Assembly: GCF_000526215.1 (NCBI RefSeq)
Contig: NZ_JAFQ01000004.1
Coordinates: 5,394,001-5,458,000 of the forward strand
Direction of reading: 5' to 3'
Length of the DNA: 64,000 bases
Source: Nocardia sp. BMG51109
GTDB taxonomy: Bacteria > Actinomycetota > Actinomycetes > Mycobacteriales > Mycobacteriaceae
The notes under the pieces are model-generated. The model was not told the origin of the DNA and searched no databases. It saw only the letters and a program-made list of their open reading frames with translations. The translations under genes and the position numbers were made by a program. Shown here piece by piece: positions 42,445 to 51,803 of the stretch; within the stretch, counting starts at the first letter, position 1; every line of letters starts with the position of its first letter.

Positions 42445-44778
42445 TCACCACCAGCTCAGGATCGGCTGCAACTGCCGCTCCAGCGCCGGCGCGAGGCTGC
42501 GCGAATAGGTGGCGGTGAGGTGGTGCTCGTCGAAGTAGAGCAGCACGTTGCCGGCCACGACCGGGCAGGTCTCGGGATCACAGACGGCGTCGGTGAGGTC
42601 GAGGGGGAAGACGTTGGGGTAGGCGGCGGCCGCGGTCGCGGCGGGGTTGACCGGATCGAGGGCCTCGGCGCGGGGCATGCCGCAGCTGTGGCCGTCGCCG
42701 CCGCGGGCCAGGCAGTCGATGGCGCGGTAGCGGATCCCGTCGTGCCGCAGCCACGGCGTATCCCGGATGGCCACGACATTGAGGCCGCGGTCGGCCAGCT
42801 GGGTCCAGACGTCCGCGTAGTCGGGCGGGGTTTCGTCGCCGGTTCCGGCGTCGCGCGGGCGGGTGCCGGTGGTGAACACCCAGTCCGGTTGTTCGGCGCC
42901 GAGGCGGTCTATGACCTCGCGGGACCAGTCGCGGCAGTCGGGGATGCGCTCGCCCTTGTACATCGTCTCCTCGGCGACCGTCAGCGGGCAGCCCATCTTC
43001 AGGTAGACGACGATGCGGAAGCCGTGCCGCTCGCCGAGTTCCTGCAGCGCCGGGATCCAGTGCTCGGCGTGTGAACTGCCCACCACGGCGAGCGTGCGCT
43101 GGGCGTGGGCGTCGCCGTAGGTGCAGGTGACGACGTCGCGGGTGTCGAAGTCGGCGATGCATCCGTCGCGCGCCGGATAGGCCCGGTCGGCGGGTGCGTC
43201 GACGATCGACGGCCGCATCGGGGCCTTCGGCGCCCCGGCCCCGGCCGCGAGCGTGTCCGCGCCGGGGTAGGTGGCGTGGTCCAGCGCGCCGACCGGCTCC
43301 GGCGGATTGGACCCGACGACCACCATCCAGACGGTGGCGAGCACCGCGACGGCCGACCCCGCGACCGACACCACGCCGGTGAGGCGGCGGCGGTAGGCGG
43401 CCGACGGCGCGGGCGCGGCATCCCGCCTGCGCAGCGGCTGCTCGATGAACCGGTGGGTGGCCCACGCCGCGGCCAGCGATACGGCGATCACCAGGAGGCC
43501 GTCCCCGACTCCGGCCGTGGCCCTGCCCCGTTCGGCCAGGTAGAAGATGAGGATCGGCCAGTGCCACAGGTAGAGCGAATAGGCGAGGTCGCCGAGCCGG
43601 ACCGCCGCCGGCCGGGTGAGGATCCGGTTGGGCAGCGGGCGGGCGTCCGGATCGGCGGTATTGCCCGCCACGATCAGCGCCGCCGCCGCGCACACCGGCA
43701 GCAGTGCCGCGGGGCCCGGGAACAGGCTGGAGCCGTCGAACAACCATCCGCACGCGATCACCGCCGCGATCCCGAACCCGGCCAGTACGGCGCGCAGTGC
43801 CCGCGACGGCCGCAGCGACGGCACGACCAGGTACAGCACCGCCCCGGCCAGCAGTTCCCATCCCCGGGCGACGCTGTCGTAGTAGTTCCAGCCCTGATGG
43901 CTCGCGGTGCCCAGCGTGGCGTAGACGAACGAGCCGGCCGCGAGCACGGTGAACACCGTCACCGACAGCCGCCGCGGGATCGCCGCCCCGCCACGGGCCG
44001 CGCACAGCCAGGCCAGCGCGGCGACCAGCAGGATCACCGCCAGATAGAACTGGCCCTGCACCGACATCGACCACAGATGCTGCAGCGGGCTGACCGCGGG
44101 ATCGGCGGCCGCGTAATCCGACCAGGTCAGCGCGAGCTGCCAATTCTGGTAGTAGAGCAGCGAGGCCAGCGCCTGCCCGGACAGCTCGTTCCACTGCGTG
44201 TACGGGCGCAGCAGCACGGTCGCGGCGACGACGGTCGCCAGCACCGTGACCAGCGCCGGAAGCAGCCGCCGGGCCGTGCGCCGCAGGGTGGCCAGGACGC
44301 CCACCGACCCGGAATCGGCTCGGCGCAACAGCATTCCCGTGAAGAAGTACCCCGACAGCACGAGGAACACGTCCACACCGCCGGACACTCGCCCGAACCA
44401 GACGTGGAAGACCACCACCAGTGCGATGGCGACGCCCCGCAGCCCGTCCAGATCGAGCCGGTAGGTCGTGCCGTCGGAAACTCCGGGGCCGCGGGCGGAT
44501 TGGTGGGACACGGTGGTATTCGGTGCGACGCTGGTATTCGGTGTGACAGTGGCATCGGGTGCGGCGGTGGCATCGGGTGCGGCGGTGGCATCGGGTGCGA
44601 CGGTGGGGCCCTGGGCCGCACCGGGGCCATCCGGCCGGCGCGCCGGGCCGATTCGCCGGGCGCGCGCGCCGCTGGATGCCCCCGCCGATCGCCCCGTCAC
44701 CGTGTCGGAAGCGGGAAGTACCGCTGCGCGAATCCGCAATAGCGGAGACCGGGTGCGAGGCGGACGGGGGTTGGACAC
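42445..44778 (-). CDS. Membrane acyltransferase with SGNH domain, OatA-like
   Basis: A protein of about 777 residues. After a low-complexity Pro/Ala N-terminus it has an acyltransferase-3 domain (YRLDLDGLRGVAIALVVVFH; ten or so membrane helices, GGVDVFLVLSGYF). The C-terminal extracytoplasmic SGNH-like domain has LAVVGSSHAEHWIPAL, with the nucleophile serine, and YFDEHHLTATYS, with the Asp-His pair. Such two-domain proteins O-acetylate peptidoglycan or cell-surface polysaccharide or glycolipid. The start is uncertain: I used the GTG at 44778, but the repeat-rich N-terminus may begin later. Confidence 0.83.
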   Translation of the reverse strand: MSNPRPPRTRSPLLRIRAAVLPASDTVTGRSAGASSGARARRIGPARRPDGPGAAQGPTVAPDATAAPDATAAPDATVTPNTSVAPNTTVSHQSARGPGVSDGTTYRLDLDGLRGVAIALVVVFHVWFGRVSGGVDVFLVLSGYFFTGMLLRRADSGSVGVLATLRRTARRLLPALVTVLATVVAATVLLRPYTQWNELSGQALASLLYYQNWQLALTWSDYAAADPAVSPLQHLWSMSVQGQFYLAVILLVAALAWLCAARGGAAIPRRLSVTVFTVLAAGSFVYATLGTASHQGWNYYDSVARGWELLAGAVLYLVVPSLRPSRALRAVLAGFGIAAVIACGWLFDGSSLFPGPAALLPVCAAAALIVAGNTADPDARPLPNRILTRPAAVRLGDLAYSLYLWHWPILIFYLAERGRATAGVGDGLLVIAVSLAAAWATHRFIEQPLRRRDAAPAPSAAYRRRLTGVVSVAGSAVAVLATVWMVVVGSNPPEPVGALDHATYPGADTLAAGAGAPKAPMRPSIVDAPADRAYPARDGCIADFDTRDVVTCTYGDAHAQRTLAVVGSSHAEHWIPALQELGERHGFRIVVYLKMGCPLTVAEETMYKGERIPDCRDWSREVIDRLGAEQPDWVFTTGTRPRDAGTGDETPPDYADVWTQLADRGLNVVAIRDTPWLRHDGIRYRAIDCLARGGDGHSCGMPRAEALDPVNPAATAAAAYPNVFPLDLTDAVCDPETCPVVAGNVLLYFDEHHLTATYSRSLAPALERQLQPILSWW
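44541..44605. repeat. Minisatellite with 18-bp unit in the acyltransferase N-terminus
   Basis: Three copies of an 18-bp unit like GTGGCATCGGGTGCGGCG, with weaker copies on the left. On the minus strand it encodes an Ala-Pro-Asp-Ala-Thr repeat (APDATA) in the linker before the membrane domain. Copy number changes would stay in frame. Confidence 0.75.
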
Positions 44779-44887
44779 GGCACGGTATTTCTCTTTACCA
44801 CGGTGCGCGAATACGGGTCCAATCCCCCGTCCGGAATGCGATAGCCGTACGGTGGCGCGACCGGCGGCGGAGTGCTTCGATCGTGAT

Positions 44888-45355
44888 ATGACCGACACCG
44901 CTCGAGCGCGCATCGTATCGGCCACCCGCGAGATCGCCGCGGGGGCCGGCCCGGTCTTCGAACTCATCGCCGATCCGGCCCAGCAGCCGCGCTGGGACGG
45001 CAATGACAACCTGGCGGAGGCCGCCGCGGGGCAACGCCCGCGCGCCGCGGGCGACGTCTTCGTGACGACGCTGACGATGGGCAGCGTGCGGGAGAATCAC
45101 GTGGTCGAGTTCGAGGAGGGCCGCCGCATCGCCTGGCGTCCCGCGGAGCCGGGCGCGCGGCCGCCGGGGCACCTGTGGCGCTGGGAGATCGAGCCACTGG
45201 GCGAGTCGCGCACCCGGGTCACGCATACCTACGACTGGTCGGAGCTGACCGACGAGAAGCGTCTCGTCCGGGCCCGCGCCACCACCGCCGAGCGGCTGCT
45301 GGCCTCACTCGACCGGCTCGCCGCCCTCGCCGAGAACTCCGGATCTCACCGGTAG
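44888..45355 (+). CDS. SRPBCC (START-like) family protein
   Basis: A 155-residue protein with the polyketide-cyclase/dehydrase SRPBCC pattern: IVSATREIAAGAGPVFELIADPAQQPRWDG at the start, then HVVEFEEGRRIAWRP, WRWEIEPLGESRTRVTHTYDWS and a long C-terminal helix (TTAERLLASLDRLAAL). The fold makes a hydrophobic ligand pocket; a specific role cannot be assigned. It ends 10 bp inside the convergent PucR-family gene. Confidence 0.8.
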   Translation: MTDTARARIVSATREIAAGAGPVFELIADPAQQPRWDGNDNLAEAAAGQRPRAAGDVFVTTLTMGSVRENHVVEFEEGRRIAWRPAEPGARPPGHLWRWEIEPLGESRTRVTHTYDWSELTDEKRLVRARATTAERLLASLDRLAALAENSGSHR

Positions 45356-46632
45356 GTGCGCGCCACCAGCGCCGAGCGCAGGTACCACAGCCCGGCGGCC
45401 TGGGTGGGATCGAAGCCGGTGAGCTGCGCGATGCGCTTGAGCCGGTAGTCCACGGTGTTGGCGTGCACGTGCAGGGCGCGTGCGGTCTGCCGTCGGCTGA
45501 GGTTGGTGCTGATGTGCCGGCGCAGCGTGTCGAGCAGTTCGGGGTGCTCGTCGAGGATGTCCACCAGCGCGCCCAGATGTTCGCGGCCGGGGCCCGGGCG
45601 GGTGAGCTGGTACTCCAGGGCGAGCTCGTCGAAGCGGTAGAGCCCCGGCTGGCACTGCAGGCGCTGCACCATGTCGAGCAGCTCGTGGGCGCGCTGGGCG
45701 GCGGTGGGTATCTCGCCGGCGGGCGAGTCGACCACGGCGGCGGTGATCGGCACCTGCGCGCTGCGGGACAGCGATGCCGCGAACTCGTCGAGATCGTCGT
45801 CGGTGAGGGCGTCGGCGGGGATCAGCACCGTGCCGCCGTCCACGCTCAGCAGCGACAGCGCCGCGCCGGCGCAGCGGTCGGCCAGCGCGGCCTGCATCCG
45901 TCGCAGCTTGCGCCGCGCCACGACGTGCCCGTTGAGCGTGGGGTTGCGCTCGTCCGGATGCTGCGGAACGGCCAGCGCGACAACGTGATACGCGCTGGCG
46001 ATCTCGATCCCGGATTCCCGCGCCATCACCGAGGTGGGGTGCCCGGCCAGCAGCGCCGAGGTGAGCGTGTGCACCGCCGTGTGATGTTCGCTGACGACCC
46101 CGCGCAGTTCCTTGACGTAGGCGTGCGACACGGTGGCGTTGATGATGTCCAGGACGTCCAGCAGCCGGCGGGACGCGCCCTTGAGGCTGTCGAAGTCGTC
46201 CGGCGTCGCGCGGTCCAGGACCAGGTCGAAGCCGATCCGGAAGCCCTCGTGCAGCGCGTGCTGAATGGTGTCGATCGGGATGCCCTCGCGGGCCCAGTTG
46301 GCGGCGGCCTGCTCGAGCCGGGCGGTCTTGTCGGGAATGTCGGTGCCGTCGAGCATGCTGATCGCCAGCTCCAGGCAGGCCCGGGTGACGGCGGTGATGT
46401 CGCCGCGCAGCGCGTCGCCGGGCAGCGTTCCGCAGGGGGCGACGTTGTCGACGAAGTGCCCCACCATCTTCCGGGCCAGGGCGCGCACATCCTTGAGCGG
46501 CGAGCTGACCGGCCGTCCCGAGACGGTGAGGTCCAGGGATTCGGCGCCCGCCGCAGTGACCGGGCCGGGGGCAGCGACCGGGCCGGTAGCAGTGATCGGG
46601 CTGTCAGCAGTAGTCGGATCGGTAGCAGTCAT
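45346..46632 (-). CDS. PucR/CdaR-family transcriptional regulator (second)
   Basis: A 428-residue regulator. Its C-terminal HTH is SRRQTARALHVHANTVDYRLKRIAQLTGFDP, more typical of the family than the paralogue at 23734-25026. The middle contains VSEHHTAVHTLTSALLAGHP and LSLLSVDGGTVLIPAD. The first 30 residues are repetitive (TATG/TAAG). Target unknown. The ATG at 46632 is the first start. Confidence 0.82.
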   Translation of the reverse strand: MTATDPTTADSPITATGPVAAPGPVTAAGAESLDLTVSGRPVSSPLKDVRALARKMVGHFVDNVAPCGTLPGDALRGDITAVTRACLELAISMLDGTDIPDKTARLEQAAANWAREGIPIDTIQHALHEGFRIGFDLVLDRATPDDFDSLKGASRRLLDVLDIINATVSHAYVKELRGVVSEHHTAVHTLTSALLAGHPTSVMARESGIEIASAYHVVALAVPQHPDERNPTLNGHVVARRKLRRMQAALADRCAGAALSLLSVDGGTVLIPADALTDDDLDEFAASLSRSAQVPITAAVVDSPAGEIPTAAQRAHELLDMVQRLQCQPGLYRFDELALEYQLTRPGPGREHLGALVDILDEHPELLDTLRRHISTNLSRRQTARALHVHANTVDYRLKRIAQLTGFDPTQAAGLWYLRSALVARTYR

Positions 46633-46818
46633 CGTCGATTCCCTTCCGCCGCCGCGGCACTCGCGAGTACTTCACCGTAACGCGATGGTCATGAATCGAA
46701 ACAACAAGCGGCGCAGGTTCTGTGAACAGCGCAGAGTCGTGCGGGAACGAGACTGTGAGCGGCCACAGCGCGGGCGGGCCGGATGGTCGTACGACATTAG
46801 GACGCCCAAGGGAATTTG

Positions 46819-46850
46819 GACATCGGTCCGACTTTATTGGACCGGATGTC
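46819..46850. promoter_or_regulatory. Long inverted repeat upstream of the repeat protein
   Basis: GACATCGGTCC and GGACCGGATGTC form arms with one bulged base around a 9-nt loop (GACTTTATT). It ends 41 bp before the ATG of the repeat protein. A palindrome TCGTACGA lies 25 bp further upstream. Operator or attenuator are both possible; the remaining 46633-46890 has no gene. Confidence 0.5.
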
Positions 46851-46890
46851 GTACCGTCGAGGGTAGGTGCCGGTGGGTGGAAGGAGCGGG

Positions 46891-47418
46891 ATGAGCGCAG
46901 GACCATACGACGCGGATTCCGGTGATCGATACTCGTCCCGTCCCCGCGACTTCGGGGGTGCCGCGCACGATGCCTTCGGCAGTGCCGCGCACGATGCCAC
47001 GGTGCGGGCCGCGCACGATGCCACGGTGCGGGCCGCGCACGATGCCACGGTGCGGGCCGCGCACGATGCCACGGTGCGGGCCGCGCACGATGCCACGGTG
47101 CGGGCCGCGCACGATGCCACGGTGCGGGCCGCGCACGATGCCACGGTGCGGGCCGCGCACGATGCCACCGTGCGGGCCGGCTTCGACGCCGCGCTCTCGG
47201 TGGTGCAGGCGGTCGAGGCGTCGGGGGTGTCGACCCTGGACTGGTTCGAGCACGCGGCGACCCACTGCCGCCGCAGCGGTGTGCCCCGCGACGCGGTGCG
47301 GGGCGCGGTCGAACTGGGAATTGCCGACGGGCTCAACGACAGTGGGGACGCCGACGCCTCGCTCGCGATGCTGCGGGAACTGCTGGACACGACGGTCGAT
47401 CGCATCTATCGGGGCTGA
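46891..47418 (+). CDS. Octapeptide-repeat protein of unknown function
   Basis: A 175-residue protein. After a hydrophilic start, nine 8-residue repeats (AAHDATVR, the first one AAHDAFGS) occupy about residues 24-95. A non-repeated helical C-terminal domain follows (FDAALSVVQAVEASGVSTLDWFEHAATHCRRSG, then DASLAMLRELLDTTVDRIY). The repeats would form an amphipathic helix or filament. The ATG at 46891 has AAGGAG upstream. The C-terminal domain is not known to me. No transmembrane or signal segment is present. Confidence 0.75.
   Translation: MSAGPYDADSGDRYSSRPRDFGGAAHDAFGSAAHDATVRAAHDATVRAAHDATVRAAHDATVRAAHDATVRAAHDATVRAAHDATVRAAHDATVRAGFDAALSVVQAVEASGVSTLDWFEHAATHCRRSGVPRDAVRGAVELGIADGLNDSGDADASLAMLRELLDTTVDRIYRG
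46960..47175. repeat. Coding minisatellite, 9 x 24 bp
   Basis: Nine 24-bp units (unit GCCGCGCACGATGCCACG plus GTGCGG). The inner copies look identical at the DNA level, which indicates recent expansion or gene conversion rather than conservation by protein selection. Confidence 0.95.
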
Positions 47419-47592
47419 TGGTGCGCAGGGGTTGCCGACCGCGTGCGGGCTCCGCGGCACCGGCCCCGGAACCACCCCGAAAAGGGCTATGCCGCCACGA
47501 CGGTCGCCGATAGCGTGGCCCGCGCACGGCGAATTTCGATCGCGGTGCGCGCAACGGGTGAGTGACCAGGGGGGTCCGGGTGAGAGTGGGGC

Positions 47593-48816
47593 ATGACTTC
47601 CACCGCTGCGTCCTCCGTGACCGACGCCGAGCTCGATGCGGTCCTCACGCCGATCTACGAGCGCATCGCCGCCGGTGCCGTCGACCGCGAGATCGACCGA
47701 AAGCTCCCCTACGACGAGGTGAAAGCGCTGCGCGAGGCCAGGTTCGGGGCCCTGCGCGTGCCGGTCGAATTCGGCGGTTACGGCGCGAGCGTGCGGCAGC
47801 TGTTCCGGCAGCTGATCGAGCTGGCGGCGGCCGAGTCGAATATCCCGCAGGCGCTGCGGGTGCACTTCTCGTTCGTGGAGGATCAGCTGCTCGCCGAGCC
47901 CGGGCCGGTGCGTGAGCGGTGGCTGCGGGCGGCCGCCGAGGGCGTGCTGGTGGGCAACGCGATCAGCGAACCCGGCGTCGGGGCGGTCGACCGCTATCGG
48001 ACCCGGCTGACCCGCGACGGGGATCGCCTGCTGCTCAACGGGACCAAGTACTACAGCACCGGGTCGCTGTTCGCCGATCACATCCTCGCCGCGGCCGACC
48101 GGGACGGGGAGCGGGTCGGCGTGCTGGTCGACGCGACGGCCGAGGGGGTGCGGCAGCACGACGACTGGGACGGCTTCGGGCAGCGGCTGACAGCCAGCGG
48201 CACAACGGAATTCACCGACGTGGTGGTGCCGGAGGACCGGGTCCTGGGGCCCGGCTACGGCGTCGCCGGGCCGACGCACGCCACGGCGTACCTGCAACTG
48301 GTGCAGCTGGCGGTGCTCGCGGGCATCGCCCAGCGCGCCGAACGCGATGCCCGGGAATGGGTGTCGCAACGTACCCGCAGCTACACCCACGCGCCGGCCG
48401 ACCTGCCGCGCCACGATCCGCTGGTGCAGCAGGTGATCGGCCGGTTGTCGGCCGCCGCGTTCGGCGCCCGCGCGAGCGTGCTGGCCGTCGCCGACGCCCT
48501 CGACGCCGTGCTGGCGGACGGCGCCCGGGACGAAAAGTTGCTGGTGGCCGCGGAACTGGGCGCGGCCCAGGCGCAGCTGTCGGTCATCGGCACGGTGCTG
48601 CCGGCGACCAGTGAGCTCTTCGAGGTCGGGGGTGCGTCGGTGACCTCGGAGCGGTTGCGGCTCGACCGGCACTGGCGCAACGCGCGCACCATCTCGCTGC
48701 ACAATCCGGCCATCTACAAGGCGCGCGCCATCGGCGACCACCTGATCAACGGAACCGACCTGCCGTTCGCGTGGAGCGCGGGCGAGCGCCCGGGCAGCGC
48801 GGGAGGTGCGCGGTGA
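47593..48816 (+). CDS. Acyl-CoA-dehydrogenase-like flavin monooxygenase, DszC/SfnC type
   Basis: A 407-residue protein of the acyl-CoA dehydrogenase fold, group D. It has LRVPVEFGGYGASVRQLFRQL, GNAISEPGVGAV, LNGTKYYSTGSLFADHIL and LRLDRHWRNARTISLHNP. This is the pattern of DszC and related FMNH2-dependent monooxygenases that oxidise sulfides and sulfoxides, rather than dehydrogenases. It is fused by a GTGA overlap to a DszA/NtaA-type partner, supporting joint action on an organosulfur compound. A flavin reductase gene is not present here. Confidence 0.78.
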   Translation: MTSTAASSVTDAELDAVLTPIYERIAAGAVDREIDRKLPYDEVKALREARFGALRVPVEFGGYGASVRQLFRQLIELAAAESNIPQALRVHFSFVEDQLLAEPGPVRERWLRAAAEGVLVGNAISEPGVGAVDRYRTRLTRDGDRLLLNGTKYYSTGSLFADHILAAADRDGERVGVLVDATAEGVRQHDDWDGFGQRLTASGTTEFTDVVVPEDRVLGPGYGVAGPTHATAYLQLVQLAVLAGIAQRAERDAREWVSQRTRSYTHAPADLPRHDPLVQQVIGRLSAAAFGARASVLAVADALDAVLADGARDEKLLVAAELGAAQAQLSVIGTVLPATSELFEVGGASVTSERLRLDRHWRNARTISLHNPAIYKARAIGDHLINGTDLPFAWSAGERPGSAGGAR

Positions 48817-50258
48817 CGCGGCGGATCCGGTTCAACGCCTTCGACATGAACTGCGTCGCCCACCAGTCACCCGGACTGTGGCGGCATCCCGGCGACCAGT
48901 CGCACCGGTACAAGGAGCTGAGCTACTGGACGGAGCTGGCGACCCTGCTGGAGCGGGGGCGATTCGACGGACTGTTCATCGCCGACGTGCTCGGCACCTA
49001 CGACGTGTACGGCGGCAACGACCTCGCGGCGCTGCGCCAGGGCGCCCAGATCCCCGTGGCCGACCCGTTGCTGCTGGTGTCGGCGATGGCCGCGGTGACC
49101 CGGCATCTCGGCTTCGGGGTCACCACCGGAACCGGTTTCGAACATCCCTACCCGTTCGCCCGCCGGCTGTCCACGCTGGATCACCTCACCGGCGGCCGCG
49201 TCGGCTGGAACGTGGTGACCGGTTACCTGCCCTCCGCCGCACGCAATTTCGGCGCCGACGATCAGCTCGACCACGACGAACGCTACGACCGGGCCGACGA
49301 GTACCTCGAGGTGCTGTACAAGCTGTGGGAGGGGTCGTGGGAGGACGACGCGGTGGTTCGCGATGTCGCGCAGGGCATCTACGTCGATCCCGCGAAGGTG
49401 CACCACATCGGGCATCGCGGCCGCCACTACACCGTGCCGGGCATCCATCTGTCCGAGCCGTCGCCACAGCGGACGCCGGTGATCTACCAGGCCGGCGCGT
49501 CGCCGCGCGGCGTGCGGTTCGCGGCGGAGAATGCGGAGGCGATATTCGTCGCGGCGCCCTCGAAACGTGTTCTCGCGCAGACCGTGTCGGCCATCCGCGA
49601 CGCGCTGGAGGCGGCCGGCCGGGATCGCTACGCCGCGCGGGTCTACGCGCTGTCCACGATCATCACCGCCGCGACCGACGCCGAGGCGCGGGCCAAGCAC
49701 GAGGAGTACCTGTCCTACGCCAGCATCGAGGGCGGGCTGGTGTTCATGTCGGGATGGATGGGAATCGACCTGTCCCGCTACGATCTCGACGATCCGATCG
49801 GGCAGGTGGAGAGCAACGCCATCCGGTCGGCCGTGGCGGCCTTCCAGGAGTTCGACGACGACGGGCGGGAGTGGACCGTGCGCGATATCGGCCGCTGGGC
49901 CGGGATCGGCGGCATCGGCCCGGTATTCGCCGGCTCCGGCGCCACGGTCGCCGACCGATTGCAGGAATGGGTGGCCGACACCGACGTGGACGGCTTCAAC
50001 CTCGCCTACGCCGTCACGCCCGCAACATTCGAAGACGTTGTGCGGCATGTGGTTCCGGTGCTGACGGAACGGGGCGCGTACCCGCAGGAGTATGTGCCGG
50101 GAACGCTGCGCAACGCGCTGTTCGGTGCGGGGGACCGGCTGCCGGGCGATCACCGCGGGGCGCGATACCGGCTCGGTGGGCCCGGGTCCACGGTATTGCC
50201 CGACGAGGAGTCGAGGCCGGGGGCGGCGCTGGTCGGGGACCAGAGAAACTCCCGGTGA
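48813..50258 (+). CDS. FMN-dependent monooxygenase, DszA/NtaA (LLM) family
   Basis: A 481-residue bacterial-luciferase-like enzyme: FNAFDMNCVAHQSPGLWRHP, LFIADVLGTYDVYGG, GFGVTTGTGFEHPYPFARRLSTLDHLTGGRVGWNVVTGYL and GRHYTVPGIHLSEPSPQRTPVIYQAG are typical of the NtaA/SnaA/DszA group. Members cleave sulfones (DszA) or nitrilotriacetate (NtaA) with FMNH2 and O2. The neighbouring DszC-like gene favours a sulfone substrate. The GTG start overlaps the previous stop. The last 20 residues are poorly ordered. Confidence 0.8.
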   Translation: MTRRIRFNAFDMNCVAHQSPGLWRHPGDQSHRYKELSYWTELATLLERGRFDGLFIADVLGTYDVYGGNDLAALRQGAQIPVADPLLLVSAMAAVTRHLGFGVTTGTGFEHPYPFARRLSTLDHLTGGRVGWNVVTGYLPSAARNFGADDQLDHDERYDRADEYLEVLYKLWEGSWEDDAVVRDVAQGIYVDPAKVHHIGHRGRHYTVPGIHLSEPSPQRTPVIYQAGASPRGVRFAAENAEAIFVAAPSKRVLAQTVSAIRDALEAAGRDRYAARVYALSTIITAATDAEARAKHEEYLSYASIEGGLVFMSGWMGIDLSRYDLDDPIGQVESNAIRSAVAAFQEFDDDGREWTVRDIGRWAGIGGIGPVFAGSGATVADRLQEWVADTDVDGFNLAYAVTPATFEDVVRHVVPVLTERGAYPQEYVPGTLRNALFGAGDRLPGDHRGARYRLGGPGSTVLPDEESRPGAALVGDQRNSR

Positions 50259-50302
50259 TTGCAATACTCCACTCCCGATGCTCCGGCCCGGACCATCTCG
50301 TT

Positions 50303-51688
50303 ATGACCACACAGACTCCCCGCCCCGATTCCACCCGCTCGGCCGCGATCATCGGCGCCGGCCAGACCGGCGTCACCGCGGCGCTCGGCCTGCTCGACGC
50401 CGGATTCGATGTCACCGTGTACAGCGACCGCGATCAGCGCGCGCTGCGCGACGACGTGCCCGCCACCGGCACCGCGCTGATCTTCGGCGAGGCCCAGGAC
50501 GCCGAGAAGGCACTCGGCCTGTCGAGTTACACCGATACGGCGCCGCTGCACAGCGGGCTCACCGTTCGCATCGCCGGACCCGACCGTTCCGAACTCATCG
50601 AATTCGACGGCGCCTTCGACGATTACACCGGTGTCGCGGTCGACACCCGGCTCAAGGCCGACGACCGGCTGACCGCGCTGCAGGAGGGCGGCGGTCGCTT
50701 CGTCGTCGACACGGTGACGCCCGAGAAGCTCGACACCATCGCCGCCGCACACGATCTCACGCTCGTCGCCACCGGACGCGGCGGCCTGTCGGACCTGTTC
50801 CCGATCGATGCGGACCGCACCGTCTACGACGCACCGCAACGAAAGCTGTTGACGGTCACCGTCACCGGGCTCGGCTTCGACGGCGACGTCTTCGCCCACC
50901 GCAGCCCCGCCGGCGGCGCGCGCAGCGGATTCTCCATTCTGGCCGATCAGGGCGAGGGCTGGTGGGGACCGTACCTGCACAAGGACGCGGGGCCGACCTG
51001 GGCCTTCCTCGGCTGGGCCCGGCCCGGCAGCGACTGGGAAAAGCGTTTCGCCGCAGCCGATTCCGCCGAGTCCGCGCACCGTGTCGTGGTCGACCTCTAC
51101 CGCGACTATCTCGATTGGGACCTGCCCGAGGTGCTGGCCACCCGGCCGATCGCCGAGGACCGGCACTCGTGGCTGAAGGGCGCGGTCCGCCCGGTGTTCC
51201 GTGCGGGCCTGGGGCACACGGCCGGCGGCCACGCCGTTGCCGCACTGGGGGATACGGCCGTCGCCTACGACCCGATCGCCGGGCAGGGCGCGCAGAGCGG
51301 CCTGATCCAGGCCCAGCGACTGGTCGCCGCGGCCGCCGCCCACCAGGGACCGTTCGACGACGCGTGGATCACCGCACAGCACAACGACTTCCTGGCCGCC
51401 CGCGCGGAGGCCGCCGCCCACGTGACCCGCCTGTTCCTCAGCGACCCCGAACTCGGCGACGTCGCCAACCAGCTCTTCGCCGCCGCGGCGGTCGAGCCGA
51501 GGTTCGCCTCCGCCCTCGTCGGCCTGCTGCACCGCCCGCAGCCGTTCGCCGGTATCGAGACCACCGACGCCGCAGCCGAATTCATCACCGCCGCAACGGG
51601 CGAGGACGCCGCGAAACTGGTGGAACGCTTCCAGCCCGCCGGCCGCTTCTCCCGCTCCGCCTACCGCGCCTCCGCGGCGACGGCTTAG
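50303..51688 (+). CDS. FAD monooxygenase, styrene/indole monooxygenase (StyA) family
   Basis: A 461-residue flavoprotein. It begins with AAIIGAGQTGVTAALGLL (FAD Rossmann) and contains the Smoa substrate-binding region (DDYTGVAVDTRLKADDRL, DLTLVATGRGGLSDLF) and ALGDTAVAYDPIAGQGAQSG near the C-terminal FAD site. StyA enzymes epoxidise styrene or oxidise indole, sulfides or related compounds with FADH2 from a separate reductase. The ATG at 50303 is 45 bp after the LLM gene. It may oxidise a sulfide in the same pathway; this is inferred from the neighbours. Confidence 0.8.
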   Translation: MTTQTPRPDSTRSAAIIGAGQTGVTAALGLLDAGFDVTVYSDRDQRALRDDVPATGTALIFGEAQDAEKALGLSSYTDTAPLHSGLTVRIAGPDRSELIEFDGAFDDYTGVAVDTRLKADDRLTALQEGGGRFVVDTVTPEKLDTIAAAHDLTLVATGRGGLSDLFPIDADRTVYDAPQRKLLTVTVTGLGFDGDVFAHRSPAGGARSGFSILADQGEGWWGPYLHKDAGPTWAFLGWARPGSDWEKRFAAADSAESAHRVVVDLYRDYLDWDLPEVLATRPIAEDRHSWLKGAVRPVFRAGLGHTAGGHAVAALGDTAVAYDPIAGQGAQSGLIQAQRLVAAAAAHQGPFDDAWITAQHNDFLAARAEAAAHVTRLFLSDPELGDVANQLFAAAAVEPRFASALVGLLHRPQPFAGIETTDAAAEFITAATGEDAAKLVERFQPAGRFSRSAYRASAATA

Positions 51689-51762
51689 CGATTCTCCGGG
51701 CCCGGTCCGTGCGTCGGCGTCCTGGCCCGGGCAAGTGGTGCTCCCTCGCTCGACACCGAGAA

Positions 51763-51790
51763 GGCCCGGTCCCCGCGCGGGGACCGGGCC
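51763..51790. terminator. Perfect 28-bp GC palindrome, likely terminator
   Basis: Arms GGCCCGGTCCCCGC and GCGGGGACCGGGCC are exact reverse complements. It lies 75 bp after the StyA-type stop on the plus strand and 14 bp after a possible small minus-strand gene, so it could end transcription from either side. Confidence 0.65.
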
Positions 51791-51803
51791 GGTTCCGGCA
51801 GCC

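Noticed and set aside
46960..47175. CRISPR array
   Set aside because: The 24-bp units are head-to-tail with no spacers and lie in an open frame.
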